Of a DNA stretch of 34,889 bases, positions 8,359 to 14,897 are shown piece after piece. Every line of letters begins with the position of its first letter. Within the stretch, counting starts at the first letter, position 1. The stretch comes from an uncultured Bacteroidales bacterium (lineage in GTDB: Bacteria > Bacteroidota > Bacteroidia > Bacteroidales > P3): contig CAJOIV010000033.1 in the NCBI GenBank assembly GCA_905234665.1, positions 1 to 34,889 of the forward strand, given 5' to 3'. Under the pieces are notes generated by a model. The model was not told where the DNA came from and did no database searches. It saw nothing but the letters and a program-made list of their open reading frames with translations. Position numbers and translations under genes: made by a program.

Positions 8359-8604
8359 CGACCCCCTACACCCCACAGGAGGGCCCAAGTGGCCGCTACG
8401 GGCCAATAAAGTCCGATAAAGACGCCTACGGGTTTTCCGGCGACACTATGGGCTTTTCGCGATGGATGATTTTACAAAGGCGTGAAAGACAGATCAGAGA
8501 GTGACCTTCTTCGCCCGGTCTTCGCCTTTTGTTCGCTCACATTCCGAAGAAAAGGCGAAGCAGAGGCGAGCCAAAGAAGCAGCAAAGGCGACGCAACGGA
8601 AACG

Positions 8605-9285
8605 CTACTCGCCCGGGACAAATTCCTCGCAGGTATGGTCGGAATAGAGCAGGATTACCTTGACGAGGCGTTTCTCGCCAGGAGTGGCCTGTACGGGTAC
8701 AGATGCCGGAGCGGATTCGTACAGTCGATTCTCGTCGAGTTGAGGTTTCGGCGCCTCCACGAGGGGCTGTTGGGCCACCTGCGGGGTCATCGGGGCGGGG
8801 TCGGCCTGCGGCTGCGGGAACGCGGGGACGGGAGCGGACTCAGGCTGCGGGGAGACAGGGGCGGGTGACGGCTCAGGCTGCGGGGGCGCAGGAATTGGAG
8901 CAGGCTCTGGCTGCGGGGGCGCGGGAATGGGGTCGGGATCCATGGACGGTTCGGGGTCGGGGGCCTGCATGGGGGTGGAGGCAGGAGGCTCGGGGATATC
9001 GAAGAGCGACTGCGAGAAAAGGTCAGGCTCTGACTCTTGCTGCGCGACGGCCACGGGTGCCGAGGGGGTGGCCGGGTCTACCAGCATGTCGTCTGTGCCG
9101 AACATAAGCCAATTGATATTGATGTCGGGCCACCGCTGCATAATCTTCATGATAAAGTCGAGACTGGGCTTGTTGCGACCATTCATGATGTGGGAGAGGC
9201 TGCTGGGCGGGATGCCGAGCTCGGAGGCGAACTGGCGGGGCGTGATATTTTTGTCCCGCATAATCTGGTTGATTCTTTCTATCAT
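8605..9285 (-). CDS. XRE-family transcriptional regulator with proline-rich repeat linker
   Basis: A 226-aa protein. Residues 1-70 form an XRE helix-turn-helix (MIERINQIMRDKNITPRQFA, then ELGIPPSSLSHIMNGRNKPS) followed by the WPDININWLMFG end typical of Bacteroidetes phage-repressor-like proteins. Residues 119-162 are four 11-residue repeats (PIPAPPQPEPA and variants) encoded at 8800-8931. The C-terminus ends in LVKVILLYSDHTCEEF, a strand shared by this regulator type. The frame continues upstream without an ATG; Met at 9283-9285 directly precedes the helix-turn-helix and is the best start. A motif copy lies between promoter and start, suggesting autoregulation (inference). Confidence 0.82.
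   Translation of the reverse strand: MIERINQIMRDKNITPRQFASELGIPPSSLSHIMNGRNKPSLDFIMKIMQRWPDININWLMFGTDDMLVDPATPSAPVAVAQQESEPDLFSQSLFDIPEPPASTPMQAPDPEPSMDPDPIPAPPQPEPAPIPAPPQPEPSPAPVSPQPESAPVPAFPQPQADPAPMTPQVAQQPLVEAPKPQLDENRLYESAPASVPVQATPGEKRLVKVILLYSDHTCEEFVPGE
8800..8931 (-). repeat. 33-bp coding repeat, four units
   Basis: Encodes four 11-residue Pro/Gln/Glu units in the XRE regulator. The units are diverged but keep PQPE or PQPQ at a fixed place. Repeat copy number could vary by slippage or recombination, changing linker length. Confidence 0.7.
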
Positions 9286-9339
9286 GGTGCAAAAATGTTT
9301 CTGTTTCGTGTCGGGAAGAAATGTTAAAAGCGTTTTCGT

Positions 9340-9761
9340 GTTTCCAAATGGAAACTGCCGAATTTGACGAGACAAAAATACGACTTTTTTCCGACATGAA
9401 AGAAAAATTTTTCACATTTTCCAATTGTATATCACCGAAATTACTAAAGTATAGATTAAAGTAATAACATATTCTATCGTTGTTTTTCAACGAATTATAT
9501 AATAATACAAAACAACACAGAAAAAACTCAAAATAAAGCGCCGAAAGAATGAAGTAATACATTAATAAAACAACATATATAACTGAATTACAATGTATAG
9601 AATAGTATAACACACATTTAACCCCGATTTTAACAATTTTCCAAATGTGAATCAGTTTACAATTGGAAAATCCACAAAAGTAAACAAGAAAAACTACTGT
9701 TTTCCAATTGTAAAATGTTAAAATTCACAATTAGAAACTACCATATTTCACAAATGGAAAC
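9340..9761. promoter_or_regulatory. Array of seven 15-bp motifs (candidate operators)
   Basis: Copies related to TTTTCCAAWTGTRAA occur at 9340-9355 (palindromic form), 9417-9431, 9637-9651, 9656-9670 (inverse), 9700-9714, 9724-9738 (inverse, weaker) and 9746-9761 (inverse). The first lies between the XRE promoter and its ATG, the second just upstream of that promoter. Five are grouped in 125 bp in the gene-free AT-rich stretch. They may bind the adjacent XRE regulator. Confidence 0.6.
9373..9395 (-). promoter_or_regulatory. Promoter of the XRE regulator gene
   Basis: Minus-strand -7 element TATTTTTG (9373-9380) preceded by TCG and by GTCGG (9391-9395) with the same 10-base spacing as at 7340, 13223, 13268 and 33801. 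Confidence 0.6.
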
Positions 9762-9985
9762 ACTCTTGGGAAGCAGGGGCGGTATCCCTGCAGAGTCCCC
9801 CAACTGAAAAAATCGTCCAGACAGCCCTCCCGCCTGCCGCAACCCGATTCAGGCGATTCTCAATGTTAAAAGGATATTAACATATTCCACGCCTCTCCCA
9901 CCCCACCCCGGAACCTGGAAATGACCAACGGGAGGCTGTTGAAAAAAAAGATTGTAGAGTTTGTTGCTATATGAGAAATTGTTTG
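9396..9985. other. Gene-free AT-rich region between divergent operons
   Basis: About 590 bp without a supportable gene. The part 9396-9765 is strikingly AT-rich compared with its neighbours and carries most of the motif array. A palindrome ATGTTAA-n7-TTAACAT is at 9863-9883. Frames on the minus strand here run through low-complexity A/T sequence and are not credible proteins. An operator region or a decayed insertion are both possible. Confidence 0.6.
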
Positions 9986-9993
9986 TATCTTTG
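9986..9993 (+). promoter_or_regulatory. Promoter -7 element of the small lipoprotein operon
   Basis: TATCTTTG followed by CA, with TTGTTGC upstream as a candidate -33 element. The predicted leader begins with a GC-rich hairpin (ACCCGG-GGT-CCGGGT, 10004-10018). Confidence 0.75.
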
Positions 9994-10061
9994 CAATTTG
10001 GAAACCCGGGGTCCGGGTCGATATTATAAAGAACAAACACACACAAAATCAATAGTTCACA

Positions 10062-10178
10062 ATGAAGAAGACCCTTGCAATCGTTGGACTTGTCGCAATC
10101 TTCGCCATGATGGCTGCCTCGTGCACCCACCACACCTGCCCTGCCTATCGCGGCTCGATATCCGAGGTGGTTGAATAA
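10062..10178 (+). CDS. Small lipoprotein (38 aa) with CPAYR motif
   Basis: A 38-aa protein: MKKTLAIVGLVAIFAMMAAS, then lipobox Cys 21 and a 17-residue mature peptide containing THHTCPAYR. A second Cys and the CPAY motif near the end recall tiny Bacteroidetes envelope lipoproteins seen near redox or gliding genes. The predicted mature form is a short lipopeptide. Its stop overlaps the next start by one base (TAATG at 10176-10180), so it is coupled to the DUF1905 gene. A good promoter lies about 70 bp upstream, supporting that it is real despite its size. Confidence 0.78.
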   Translation: MKKTLAIVGLVAIFAMMAASCTHHTCPAYRGSISEVVE

Positions 10179-10471
10179 TGGCCGGAGAGAGGAAGAAATT
10201 CCGATTCCTCGCGCGTCTGGTGCAGAACGGCACGATGGACGCGGGTTATATTGTTTTCCCTTACGACATCAGAAAAGAATTTGGAAAAGGTCGCGTCCGT
10301 GTGGATGCGACCTTTGACGGTATCCCCTACCAGGGTAGCATTGTGAATATGGGCGTGAAGGATGCCGAGGGCAATGTGTGCTATATCATCGGCGTGCTGA
10401 AATCCATCCGCCAGCAGATCGGCAAGCAGTTCGGCGACGAGGTGGAGGTGACGGTGAGCATCAAGAACTAA
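10178..10471 (+). CDS. DUF1905-domain protein
   Basis: A 97-aa cytosolic protein that matches DUF1905 over nearly its full length: KFRFLARLVQNGTMDAGYIV at the start, FPYDIRKEFGKGRVRVDATFDG in the middle, GSIVNMG and the closing YIIGVLKSIRQQIGKQFGDEVEV. DUF1905 is a small beta-barrel-like domain, often fused to a bacteriocin-protection (YdeI/OmpD) domain; here it stands alone. Function is not established. It begins on the last base of the preceding lipoprotein's stop codon. Confidence 0.85.
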   Translation: MAGERKKFRFLARLVQNGTMDAGYIVFPYDIRKEFGKGRVRVDATFDGIPYQGSIVNMGVKDAEGNVCYIIGVLKSIRQQIGKQFGDEVEVTVSIKN

Positions 10472-10535
10472 AAATTTGCCTGACGGGCAATAAACAGAAC
10501 CCGATGGCGTTATTTTGTGAGAAACAATATCTGTT

Positions 10536-10742
10536 ATGGCAACACTTACATTGACATACGACGGGCGCAACAAGACTGCCCGCAGCATCGTGGAGATGCT
10601 CCGCTCGCTTGACATCTTCCAAGTCACGGAAAAACCTGCCCGCAAGACCGGCATCGAGCAGGCCATGGAGGATGTGGCAGCAGGAAGGGTATTCCATGCC
10701 TTGGATGGTAATGATTTAATCCGGCAGTGCTTAGCCGACTGA
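10536..10742 (+). CDS. Antitoxin of YafQ-type pair
   Basis: A 68-aa protein, MATLTLTYDGRNKTARSIVE then MLRSLDIFQV. The N-terminal strand followed by helices resembles small ribbon-helix-helix or DUF2683-like antitoxins of Bacteroidetes; IEQAMEDVAAGRVFHALDGND forms the toxin-facing tail. It ends 2 bp before the toxin ATG, the normal antitoxin-first order. No clear TAnnTTTG promoter was found in the 64-bp gap upstream, so it may be read from the DUF1905 operon. Confidence 0.75.
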   Translation: MATLTLTYDGRNKTARSIVEMLRSLDIFQVTEKPARKTGIEQAMEDVAAGRVFHALDGNDLIRQCLAD

Positions 10743-10744
10743 TT

Positions 10745-11023
10745 ATGTACGAAGTAACATTTACAAGTCACTTCAAGCATGCCGTCAAACGGTGTGCCAA
10801 ACGGGGGCTTGACGTAAACATAATATCCAAGATTGTCGACCTGTTGCGTGTTGACGGTAAACTGCCTCGAAAATACCTGCCCCACAAATTAAGCGGATAC
10901 CCCGGCAACAACACTTGGGAATGCCACATTCAGCCCAACTGGCTTCTTGTATGGGAACAGAACGACACGCAACTCACATTGCTGATGCTTGATACAGGCA
11001 CTCATGCCGACCTGTTCAAATAG
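10745..11023 (+). CDS. YafQ-family mRNA interferase toxin
   Basis: A 92-aa protein. The sequence holds the YafQ signature: HFKHAVKRCAKRGLD, then KYLPHKLSGYPGNNTWECHI, QPNWLLVWEQND and the closing TGTHADLF. The His residues in LPHKL, ECHIQP and TGTHADLF correspond to the conserved histidines of this family; YafQ cleaves mRNA on the ribosome. The frame is open further upstream through a GTG at 10727, but the ATG at 10745, 2 bp after the antitoxin stop, gives the proper family N-terminus. Confidence 0.88.
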   Translation: MYEVTFTSHFKHAVKRCAKRGLDVNIISKIVDLLRVDGKLPRKYLPHKLSGYPGNNTWECHIQPNWLLVWEQNDTQLTLLMLDTGTHADLFK

Positions 11024-11075
11024 CCTCCATACCACCGGCTGGGGCTATTATGACACAAGAGAAGGTGTCCTATAA

Positions 11076-11155
11076 GTCCCCGAAGGGGACAACTGCAAAT
11101 AGCCGGGGAGGCAATCCGAAAAAGACGACCCAATACCCCATAGCCCCGAAGGGGC
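11076..11155. repeat. Two CCCCGAAGGGG palindromic hairpins (REP-like)
   Basis: GTCCCCGAAGGGGAC at 11076-11090 and GCCCCGAAGGGGC at 11143-11155, both with a GAA loop and similar downstream context (a GCA..AATAG-like segment). They lie between the convergent YafQ toxin and the 70-aa gene. They may terminate transcription or be REP-like elements. Confidence 0.6.
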
Positions 11156-11183
11156 GGCAGAAACTATTTCCTGTATATACCTT

Positions 11184-11396
11184 TCAGCCTAACAGCTTGG
11201 TGAGTTCCTCGATGCGGGCGCGGATGCGGTCGATCTGCCCCTGCAGGAAATCGTCGCTGTATTTGGCGTCGCAGAATCCGTTGCCACGGGCCACGTAGGC
11301 CGCGTCGTCCTCCATGTCGACAGCCAGCTCTTCATAATTGAGCAGCAGCTTGCGCTGCTGCTCAATCTCTTTCAATATGTCCTCTCGTCTCATCAT
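11184..11396 (-). CDS. Small coiled-coil protein, unknown function
   Basis: A 70-aa protein with two predicted helices rich in heptad-like Leu/Ile (REDILKEIEQQRKLLLNYEE and FLQGQIDRIRARIEELTKLL) flanking YVARGNGFCDAKYSDDF. No family recognised. It lies 51 bp downstream of ftcD on the same strand and may be cotranscribed. The first two codons are both ATG. A perfect 12-bp hairpin (11338-11365) sits within codons about 11-20. Confidence 0.6.
   Translation of the reverse strand: MMRREDILKEIEQQRKLLLNYEELAVDMEDDAAYVARGNGFCDAKYSDDFLQGQIDRIRARIEELTKLLG
11338..11365. repeat. Perfect 12-bp inverted repeat inside a coding region
   Basis: Arms 11338-11349 (TTGAGCAGCAGC) and 11354-11365 with loop TTGC. 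It falls within the first third of the 70-aa gene and would form a strong hairpin in its mRNA near the ribosome entry region. Confidence 0.8.
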
Positions 11397-11447
11397 TGTT
11401 GCTGATTCTGTTGCCTCGCGTCACAAGCGACGCTCGGCGACGAGTCA

Positions 11448-13145
11448 TCAGAGACCGATCTTCTCGTTAACGATCTTGAGGATTTCAGCCTCCTGGCGGA
11501 TGGCCTCGTCCTCGATGGCCTGGGCGCGGGCGAGGATGTCCTTCTTGAAGGCTTCATCCTTGAGCGACGAGGCGTTGATCTTGACATTGAGGTGGGCACC
11601 CATGACGGCGCTGCGGGCGGCGAGGGCTCCTACCCCACCGTCGGTGACGCTGGCGGGGTTGCCCCACTCGACCATGGCGCGGCAGACCTCGAAGGCCTCG
11701 AGGCTGCGCTGCATGGTGGTGAAGGGCACCTCGGTGGCGAACTTGGTGGCCTCCTGGATGGCGGCGCTGCGGGCGGCCTTCTCGTCGTCGGTCTTCTTGG
11801 GCAGGCCGAAGGCGTTCATAATCTTGTTGAAGGCGTTGGTGTCCTCGTCGACGAGGCGGAGCAGCTCGGTCTTGAGGGCCTGTCCGCGGACGGCGACATC
11901 GGAGAACTTCTCCCACTCGTCGTCGTAGGCGGCCTTGCCGCCGGTGAGGTTGGCCACCATGGTGCCGAGGCTGGCGGCGAGGGCACCCATGTAGGCGCTG
12001 ACGCTGCCGCCGCCGGGGGCGGGGCTCTCGGAGGCGGTCTCGTCGCAGAAGCCGGTGCAGGTCAGGTCGACGAGCTTCTTCTGCGAGTGGTCCTCGATGA
12101 GGTATTCGATGACCTTCTCCTTGGGGTCGAAGGGCTTGAGGTCGTCGAGGCCCATGCTCTTGATGGCCACTTTCATGATTTCCTCCTCGCTGACGCCGAG
12201 GGAGCGCTGCTGTTTGGCCAGGTAGTACTTGCCGGCGTCGATGAGGACGCTCTTGGGGATGAGGCCGACGATCTCGCAGCCGGTGACGCGGATGCCGCGG
12301 TTCTGGGCGCAGCGGCACACCTCGTCGAAGCAGAGGTGCACAGGGGTGACCTTGATGGAGGTAATGTTCATGGAGACCTGCGCGATGCCGTAGTCCTCGA
12401 TGTACCAGCCGATGGCCTTGGTGCCCTTGAGGGTGCCGGGAATCATGATAGCCTTGCCGTTCTCGTCCTTGAGGGGCTTGCCGCTGGGCTTGCCGCCCTC
12501 GCGGGCGGGACGGCCCTTCTCGCGCACGTCGAAGGCGATGGCGTTGGCGCGGCGGGTGCTGGTGGTGTTGAGGTTGTAGTTGATGGCCACGAGGAAGTCG
12601 CGGGCGCCGACCTGGGTGGCGCCGGTCTGGGCGACATGGTCGTTCCACTCGTTGGGGCCGAAGTCGGGCTTCCACTGGTCGGTGCCGAGGCGCGAGGCGA
12701 GGCTCTCGTACTCGCCGGTGCGGCAGTAGGCGAGGTTGCGGCGCTCGGGCATGAAGGCGGCGTTCTCATAGCAATAGATGGGGATATTCAGCTCTTCACC
12801 AAAGCGTTTGGCCATGCGGTGGGCATACTCGACCACCTCGTCCATGGTGATGTTGCTGACGGGGATGAGGGGGCAGACGTCGGTGGCACCCTGACGCGGG
12901 TGGGCGCCGTGGTGCTGGCGCATGTCGATGAGCTCGGCGGCCTTCTTGACCACGCGGAAAGCGGCCTCGAGGACGGGTTCGGGCTCGCCGACGAAGGTGA
13001 TGACGGTGCGGTTGGTCGTCTGGCCGGGATCCACGTCGAGGAGCTTCACGCCGTCGACCTTCTCTATTTCGGCCGTCACCTGGTTGATGATATTCATGTC
13101 ACGGCCCTCGCTGATATTGGGCACGCATTCGATTAATTGCTTCAT
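11448..13145 (-). CDS. ftcD: Glutamate formimidoyltransferase / formimidoyltetrahydrofolate cyclodeaminase
   Basis: A 565-aa bifunctional enzyme of histidine degradation. The N-terminal formiminotransferase part starts IECVPNISEGRD and holds HHGAHPRQGATDV with the conserved His pair; MNITSIKVTPVHLCFDEV lies in the second half of that domain. From about residue 370 the cyclodeaminase domain follows (ESPAPGGGSVSAYMGALAAS), an all-helical domain. It transfers the formimino group from formiminoglutamate to tetrahydrofolate and then releases ammonia, in the cytosol. Length fits the fused family. HutH is encoded about 17 kb away in this window; hutU and hutI are not seen. Promoter at 13223-13230. 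Confidence 0.95.
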   Translation of the reverse strand: MKQLIECVPNISEGRDMNIINQVTAEIEKVDGVKLLDVDPGQTTNRTVITFVGEPEPVLEAAFRVVKKAAELIDMRQHHGAHPRQGATDVCPLIPVSNITMDEVVEYAHRMAKRFGEELNIPIYCYENAAFMPERRNLAYCRTGEYESLASRLGTDQWKPDFGPNEWNDHVAQTGATQVGARDFLVAINYNLNTTSTRRANAIAFDVREKGRPAREGGKPSGKPLKDENGKAIMIPGTLKGTKAIGWYIEDYGIAQVSMNITSIKVTPVHLCFDEVCRCAQNRGIRVTGCEIVGLIPKSVLIDAGKYYLAKQQRSLGVSEEEIMKVAIKSMGLDDLKPFDPKEKVIEYLIEDHSQKKLVDLTCTGFCDETASESPAPGGGSVSAYMGALAASLGTMVANLTGGKAAYDDEWEKFSDVAVRGQALKTELLRLVDEDTNAFNKIMNAFGLPKKTDDEKAARSAAIQEATKFATEVPFTTMQRSLEAFEVCRAMVEWGNPASVTDGGVGALAARSAVMGAHLNVKINASSLKDEAFKKDILARAQAIEDEAIRQEAEILKIVNEKIGL

Positions 13146-13222
13146 GGGTATCGTTGTTTAATGGTTAATATACACTTCGATGTCAACTCCTTAGGCGAAA
13201 ACCCACCCGGAAATGACAACTG

Positions 13223-13245
13223 CAAAGTTACGCATTTAGACCGAC
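13223..13245 (-). promoter_or_regulatory. Promoter of ftcD
   Basis: Minus-strand -7 element TAACTTTG (13223-13230) with GCG before it and GTCGG (13241-13245) at 10-base spacing. It lies back to back with the promoter at 13268-13290. Confidence 0.7.
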
Positions 13246-13267
13246 ATAGACAAAATTATTTTCCCAC

Positions 13268-13290
13268 GTCGGAATTTCTTCGTATCTTTG
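13268..13290 (+). promoter_or_regulatory. Promoter of the fibronectin/muramidase operon
   Basis: GTCGG (13268-13272), 10 bases, then TATCTTTG (13283-13290) followed by CA. The ATG at 13315 is 25 bases downstream of the -7 element. Confidence 0.75.
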
Positions 13291-13314
13291 CAATCGGAAA
13301 TTGAGCGCAATACT

Positions 13315-14106
13315 ATGGCAACAACCACCAACACACAGCCGCAGATGGCCATCAAGGAGGTGACTATCGTAAGCAAGACGAGCAACTCGGTGTCGATACG
13401 ATGGATTAAGGCCACCGACAAGGAAACGCCAAGAGAGAAACTGGCGTACACGGTCACGTGGTGCGTCGCCCCCTACAAGTGGGACAACAACATCCGCAAA
13501 ATCGGCGAAAAAAAATACGACAACGATAATTACGTCATCACCGGCCTGGAGCCCAACACCACATACGACATCATTATCTACGTGCGGGACGAAGGCGGAT
13601 ACGAGAACTCCTACGCCAAGACGACAGTGACCACGCTGGCTGCCTCCTCATCCGCACCCTCCACCACCCCGACCCCGACTCCCGACCCTCCCAAGAACAC
13701 GCAGCCACAGATGGCCAACAAAGAGGTGACTATCGTAAGCATGACGAGCCGCTCGGTGTCAATACGCTGGAGTAAGGCGACCGACAAGGAGACGCCGCAG
13801 GAGCGACTGGCGTACACGGTCACGTGGTGCGTCGCCCCCTACAAGTGGGACAACAACATCCGCAAAATCGGCGAAAGGAAGTACAACAACGACTCCTACG
13901 TCATCACCGACCTCGAACCCGACACCACATACGAAATCATCATCTACGTGAGGGACGAGGGCGGAACCGAGAACTCCTACGCCAGGACCACCGTGAAGAC
14001 CCCTGCCGAGGCGGCACCGAAACCCGCCGTGGAAGACAACCCCTTCCTGGCTTCCATGCAGTCGCTCAACGACCTGATCAAGAGGCTCTTCGGCAGAATC
14101 TATTAA
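13315..14106 (+). CDS. Leaderless protein with two tandem fibronectin type III domains
   Basis: A 263-aa protein without signal peptide. Two near-identical fibronectin type III domains (about 11-105 and 131-228) each contain EVTIVS, SVSIRW.KATDKETP, LAYTVTWCVAPYKWDNNIRK and YVITGLEPNTTYDIIIYVRD-like strands. A Ser/Pro/Thr linker (TTPTPTPDPP) separates them and a helical tail follows (NPFLASMQSLNDLIKRLFGR). Such domains bind proteins or carbohydrates. It is followed after 21 bp by a muramidase gene, so a joint role at the cell wall is likely (inference). The frame is open upstream to a TTG inside the -7 element; ATG 13315 is the proper start. The copies share 71 identical bases. Confidence 0.75.
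   Translation: MATTTNTQPQMAIKEVTIVSKTSNSVSIRWIKATDKETPREKLAYTVTWCVAPYKWDNNIRKIGEKKYDNDNYVITGLEPNTTYDIIIYVRDEGGYENSYAKTTVTTLAASSSAPSTTPTPTPDPPKNTQPQMANKEVTIVSMTSRSVSIRWSKATDKETPQERLAYTVTWCVAPYKWDNNIRKIGERKYNNDSYVITDLEPDTTYEIIIYVRDEGGTENSYARTTVKTPAEAAPKPAVEDNPFLASMQSLNDLIKRLFGRIY
13440..13876 (+). repeat. Direct repeat of the fibronectin domain (366-bp period)
   Basis: Bases 13440-13510 are identical to 13806-13876 (71 bp), within a longer similar segment covering the whole domain. This points to a recent duplication or gene conversion. Confidence 0.85.
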
Positions 14107-14127
14107 CCCGACATAAACAATAACACC

Positions 14128-14823
14128 ATGGCAACGATTGACATTTTAGCACCCTTTATTCTCAGCTTTGAGGGAGGGTATGTAAACCACCCGAACGACA
14201 AGGGGGGCGCCACCAACAAGGGGGTGACCCTGGAGACCTGGAGGGTCAACGGAAGAGACATCAACGGCGACGGAACAATCGACGAGAAGGACCTCAAGCT
14301 CATCACGGAAGAGGAGGCCATCGCCATCATGAAGAAAAACTACTGGGACAAGATGAAGGCCGACGAAATCAAGAGCCAAAGCATCGCCAACCTCATCGTG
14401 GACTGGGGCTGGGGCTCGGGGCCCGGGACTGCCGCCAAGAAGCTTCAGCGCATCTTAGGCACTGATGTCGACGGCATTATTGGACCCAAGACCATTGCCG
14501 CCATCAATGCACAAGACCCTGCGGAACTCTTCAAGAAGATACACAACGAGAGGAAACTGCACTTCGAGAGCATCGTGCAGAGAGACCCGACACAACAGGT
14601 GTTCCTGAAGGGCTGGTTGAGAAGGCTCGACTCCATCCAGTTCGAGTCGCTGAAATGCAACGGCGGCAAGATGATCACGTTTGAGGACCTTCACCCCCAA
14701 CCCCTTCATTTTTCTATAAAAAGAAGGCATTTCCTTCACAAAAAGGAGGACAACAGCGGATGCCTGTCGAGCGTGGTGCTGTTTGCCGGACTGGTCCTCG
14801 TCCTGGTACTGGTTTTCGCATAA
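14128..14823 (+). CDS. GH108-type N-acetylmuramidase with C-terminal membrane segment
   Basis: A 231-aa protein. Residues 8-25 carry the glycoside hydrolase family 108 motif, FILSFEGGYVNHPNDKGGAT, with Glu 15 as likely catalytic acid. The GVTLETW and LIVDWGWGSGPGTAAKKLQR segments continue the domain, and TDVDGIIGPKTIAAINAQDP is a peptidoglycan-binding (PG_binding_3) motif. The enzyme would cut the glycan backbone of peptidoglycan. There is no N-terminal signal, but the C-terminus ends in a hydrophobic SSVVLFAGLVLVLVLVFA segment, a tail anchor. This resembles phage endolysins or exported toxins. It lies in an operon with the fibronectin protein; a strong terminator follows at 14850. Confidence 0.85.
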   Translation: MATIDILAPFILSFEGGYVNHPNDKGGATNKGVTLETWRVNGRDINGDGTIDEKDLKLITEEEAIAIMKKNYWDKMKADEIKSQSIANLIVDWGWGSGPGTAAKKLQRILGTDVDGIIGPKTIAAINAQDPAELFKKIHNERKLHFESIVQRDPTQQVFLKGWLRRLDSIQFESLKCNGGKMITFEDLHPQPLHFSIKRRHFLHKKEDNSGCLSSVVLFAGLVLVLVLVFA

Positions 14824-14849
14824 CCCGAGAGACACACATATAATAATAA

Positions 14850-14877
14850 GAAAGGCCCGCAGGAGTGCGGGCCTTTC
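14850..14877. terminator. Bidirectional terminator hairpin
   Basis: Perfect 12-bp stem (GAAAGGCCCGCA with its complement), loop GGAG, between the convergent muramidase and M13 peptidase genes. Confidence 0.85.
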
Positions 14878-14897
14878 TATATGCGAAGGTTCGGACC

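Larger units (their letters stand above)
8258..8604. other. Intergenic region with promoter, heptad repeat and inverted repeat
   Basis: This 347-bp stretch holds the heptad repeat at 8266-8299, the minus-strand promoter at 8351-8358 and a perfect 11-bp inverted repeat (8520-8530 with 8550-8560, CTTCGCCTTTT) downstream of the XRE gene. The repeat lacks a following T-tract on the minus strand, so a terminator role is uncertain. A 60-codon frame at 8322-8504 has no support as a gene. Confidence 0.5.

Noticed and set aside
8322..8504. Possible 60-aa gene between the 282-aa protein and the XRE gene
   Set aside because: It overlaps a minus-strand promoter, has no family match and low-complexity content.
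9396..9765. CRISPR array or plasmid-type iterons
   Set aside because: The repeats are 15 bp, in both orientations and with irregular spacing (about 19-44 bp in the cluster), and no cas or rep gene is nearby; an operator array fits better.
11050..11298. Possible 82-aa gene over the CCCCGAAGGGG hairpins
   Set aside because: It is formed from the hairpin repeats and the reverse strand of the 70-aa gene; the composition is not protein-like.
11592..13136. 514-codon open frame opposite ftcD
   Set aside because: Same composition artefact opposite a well-supported enzyme gene; similar frames lie opposite the M13 peptidase (15366-16931) and the aldo/keto reductase (4428-5630).
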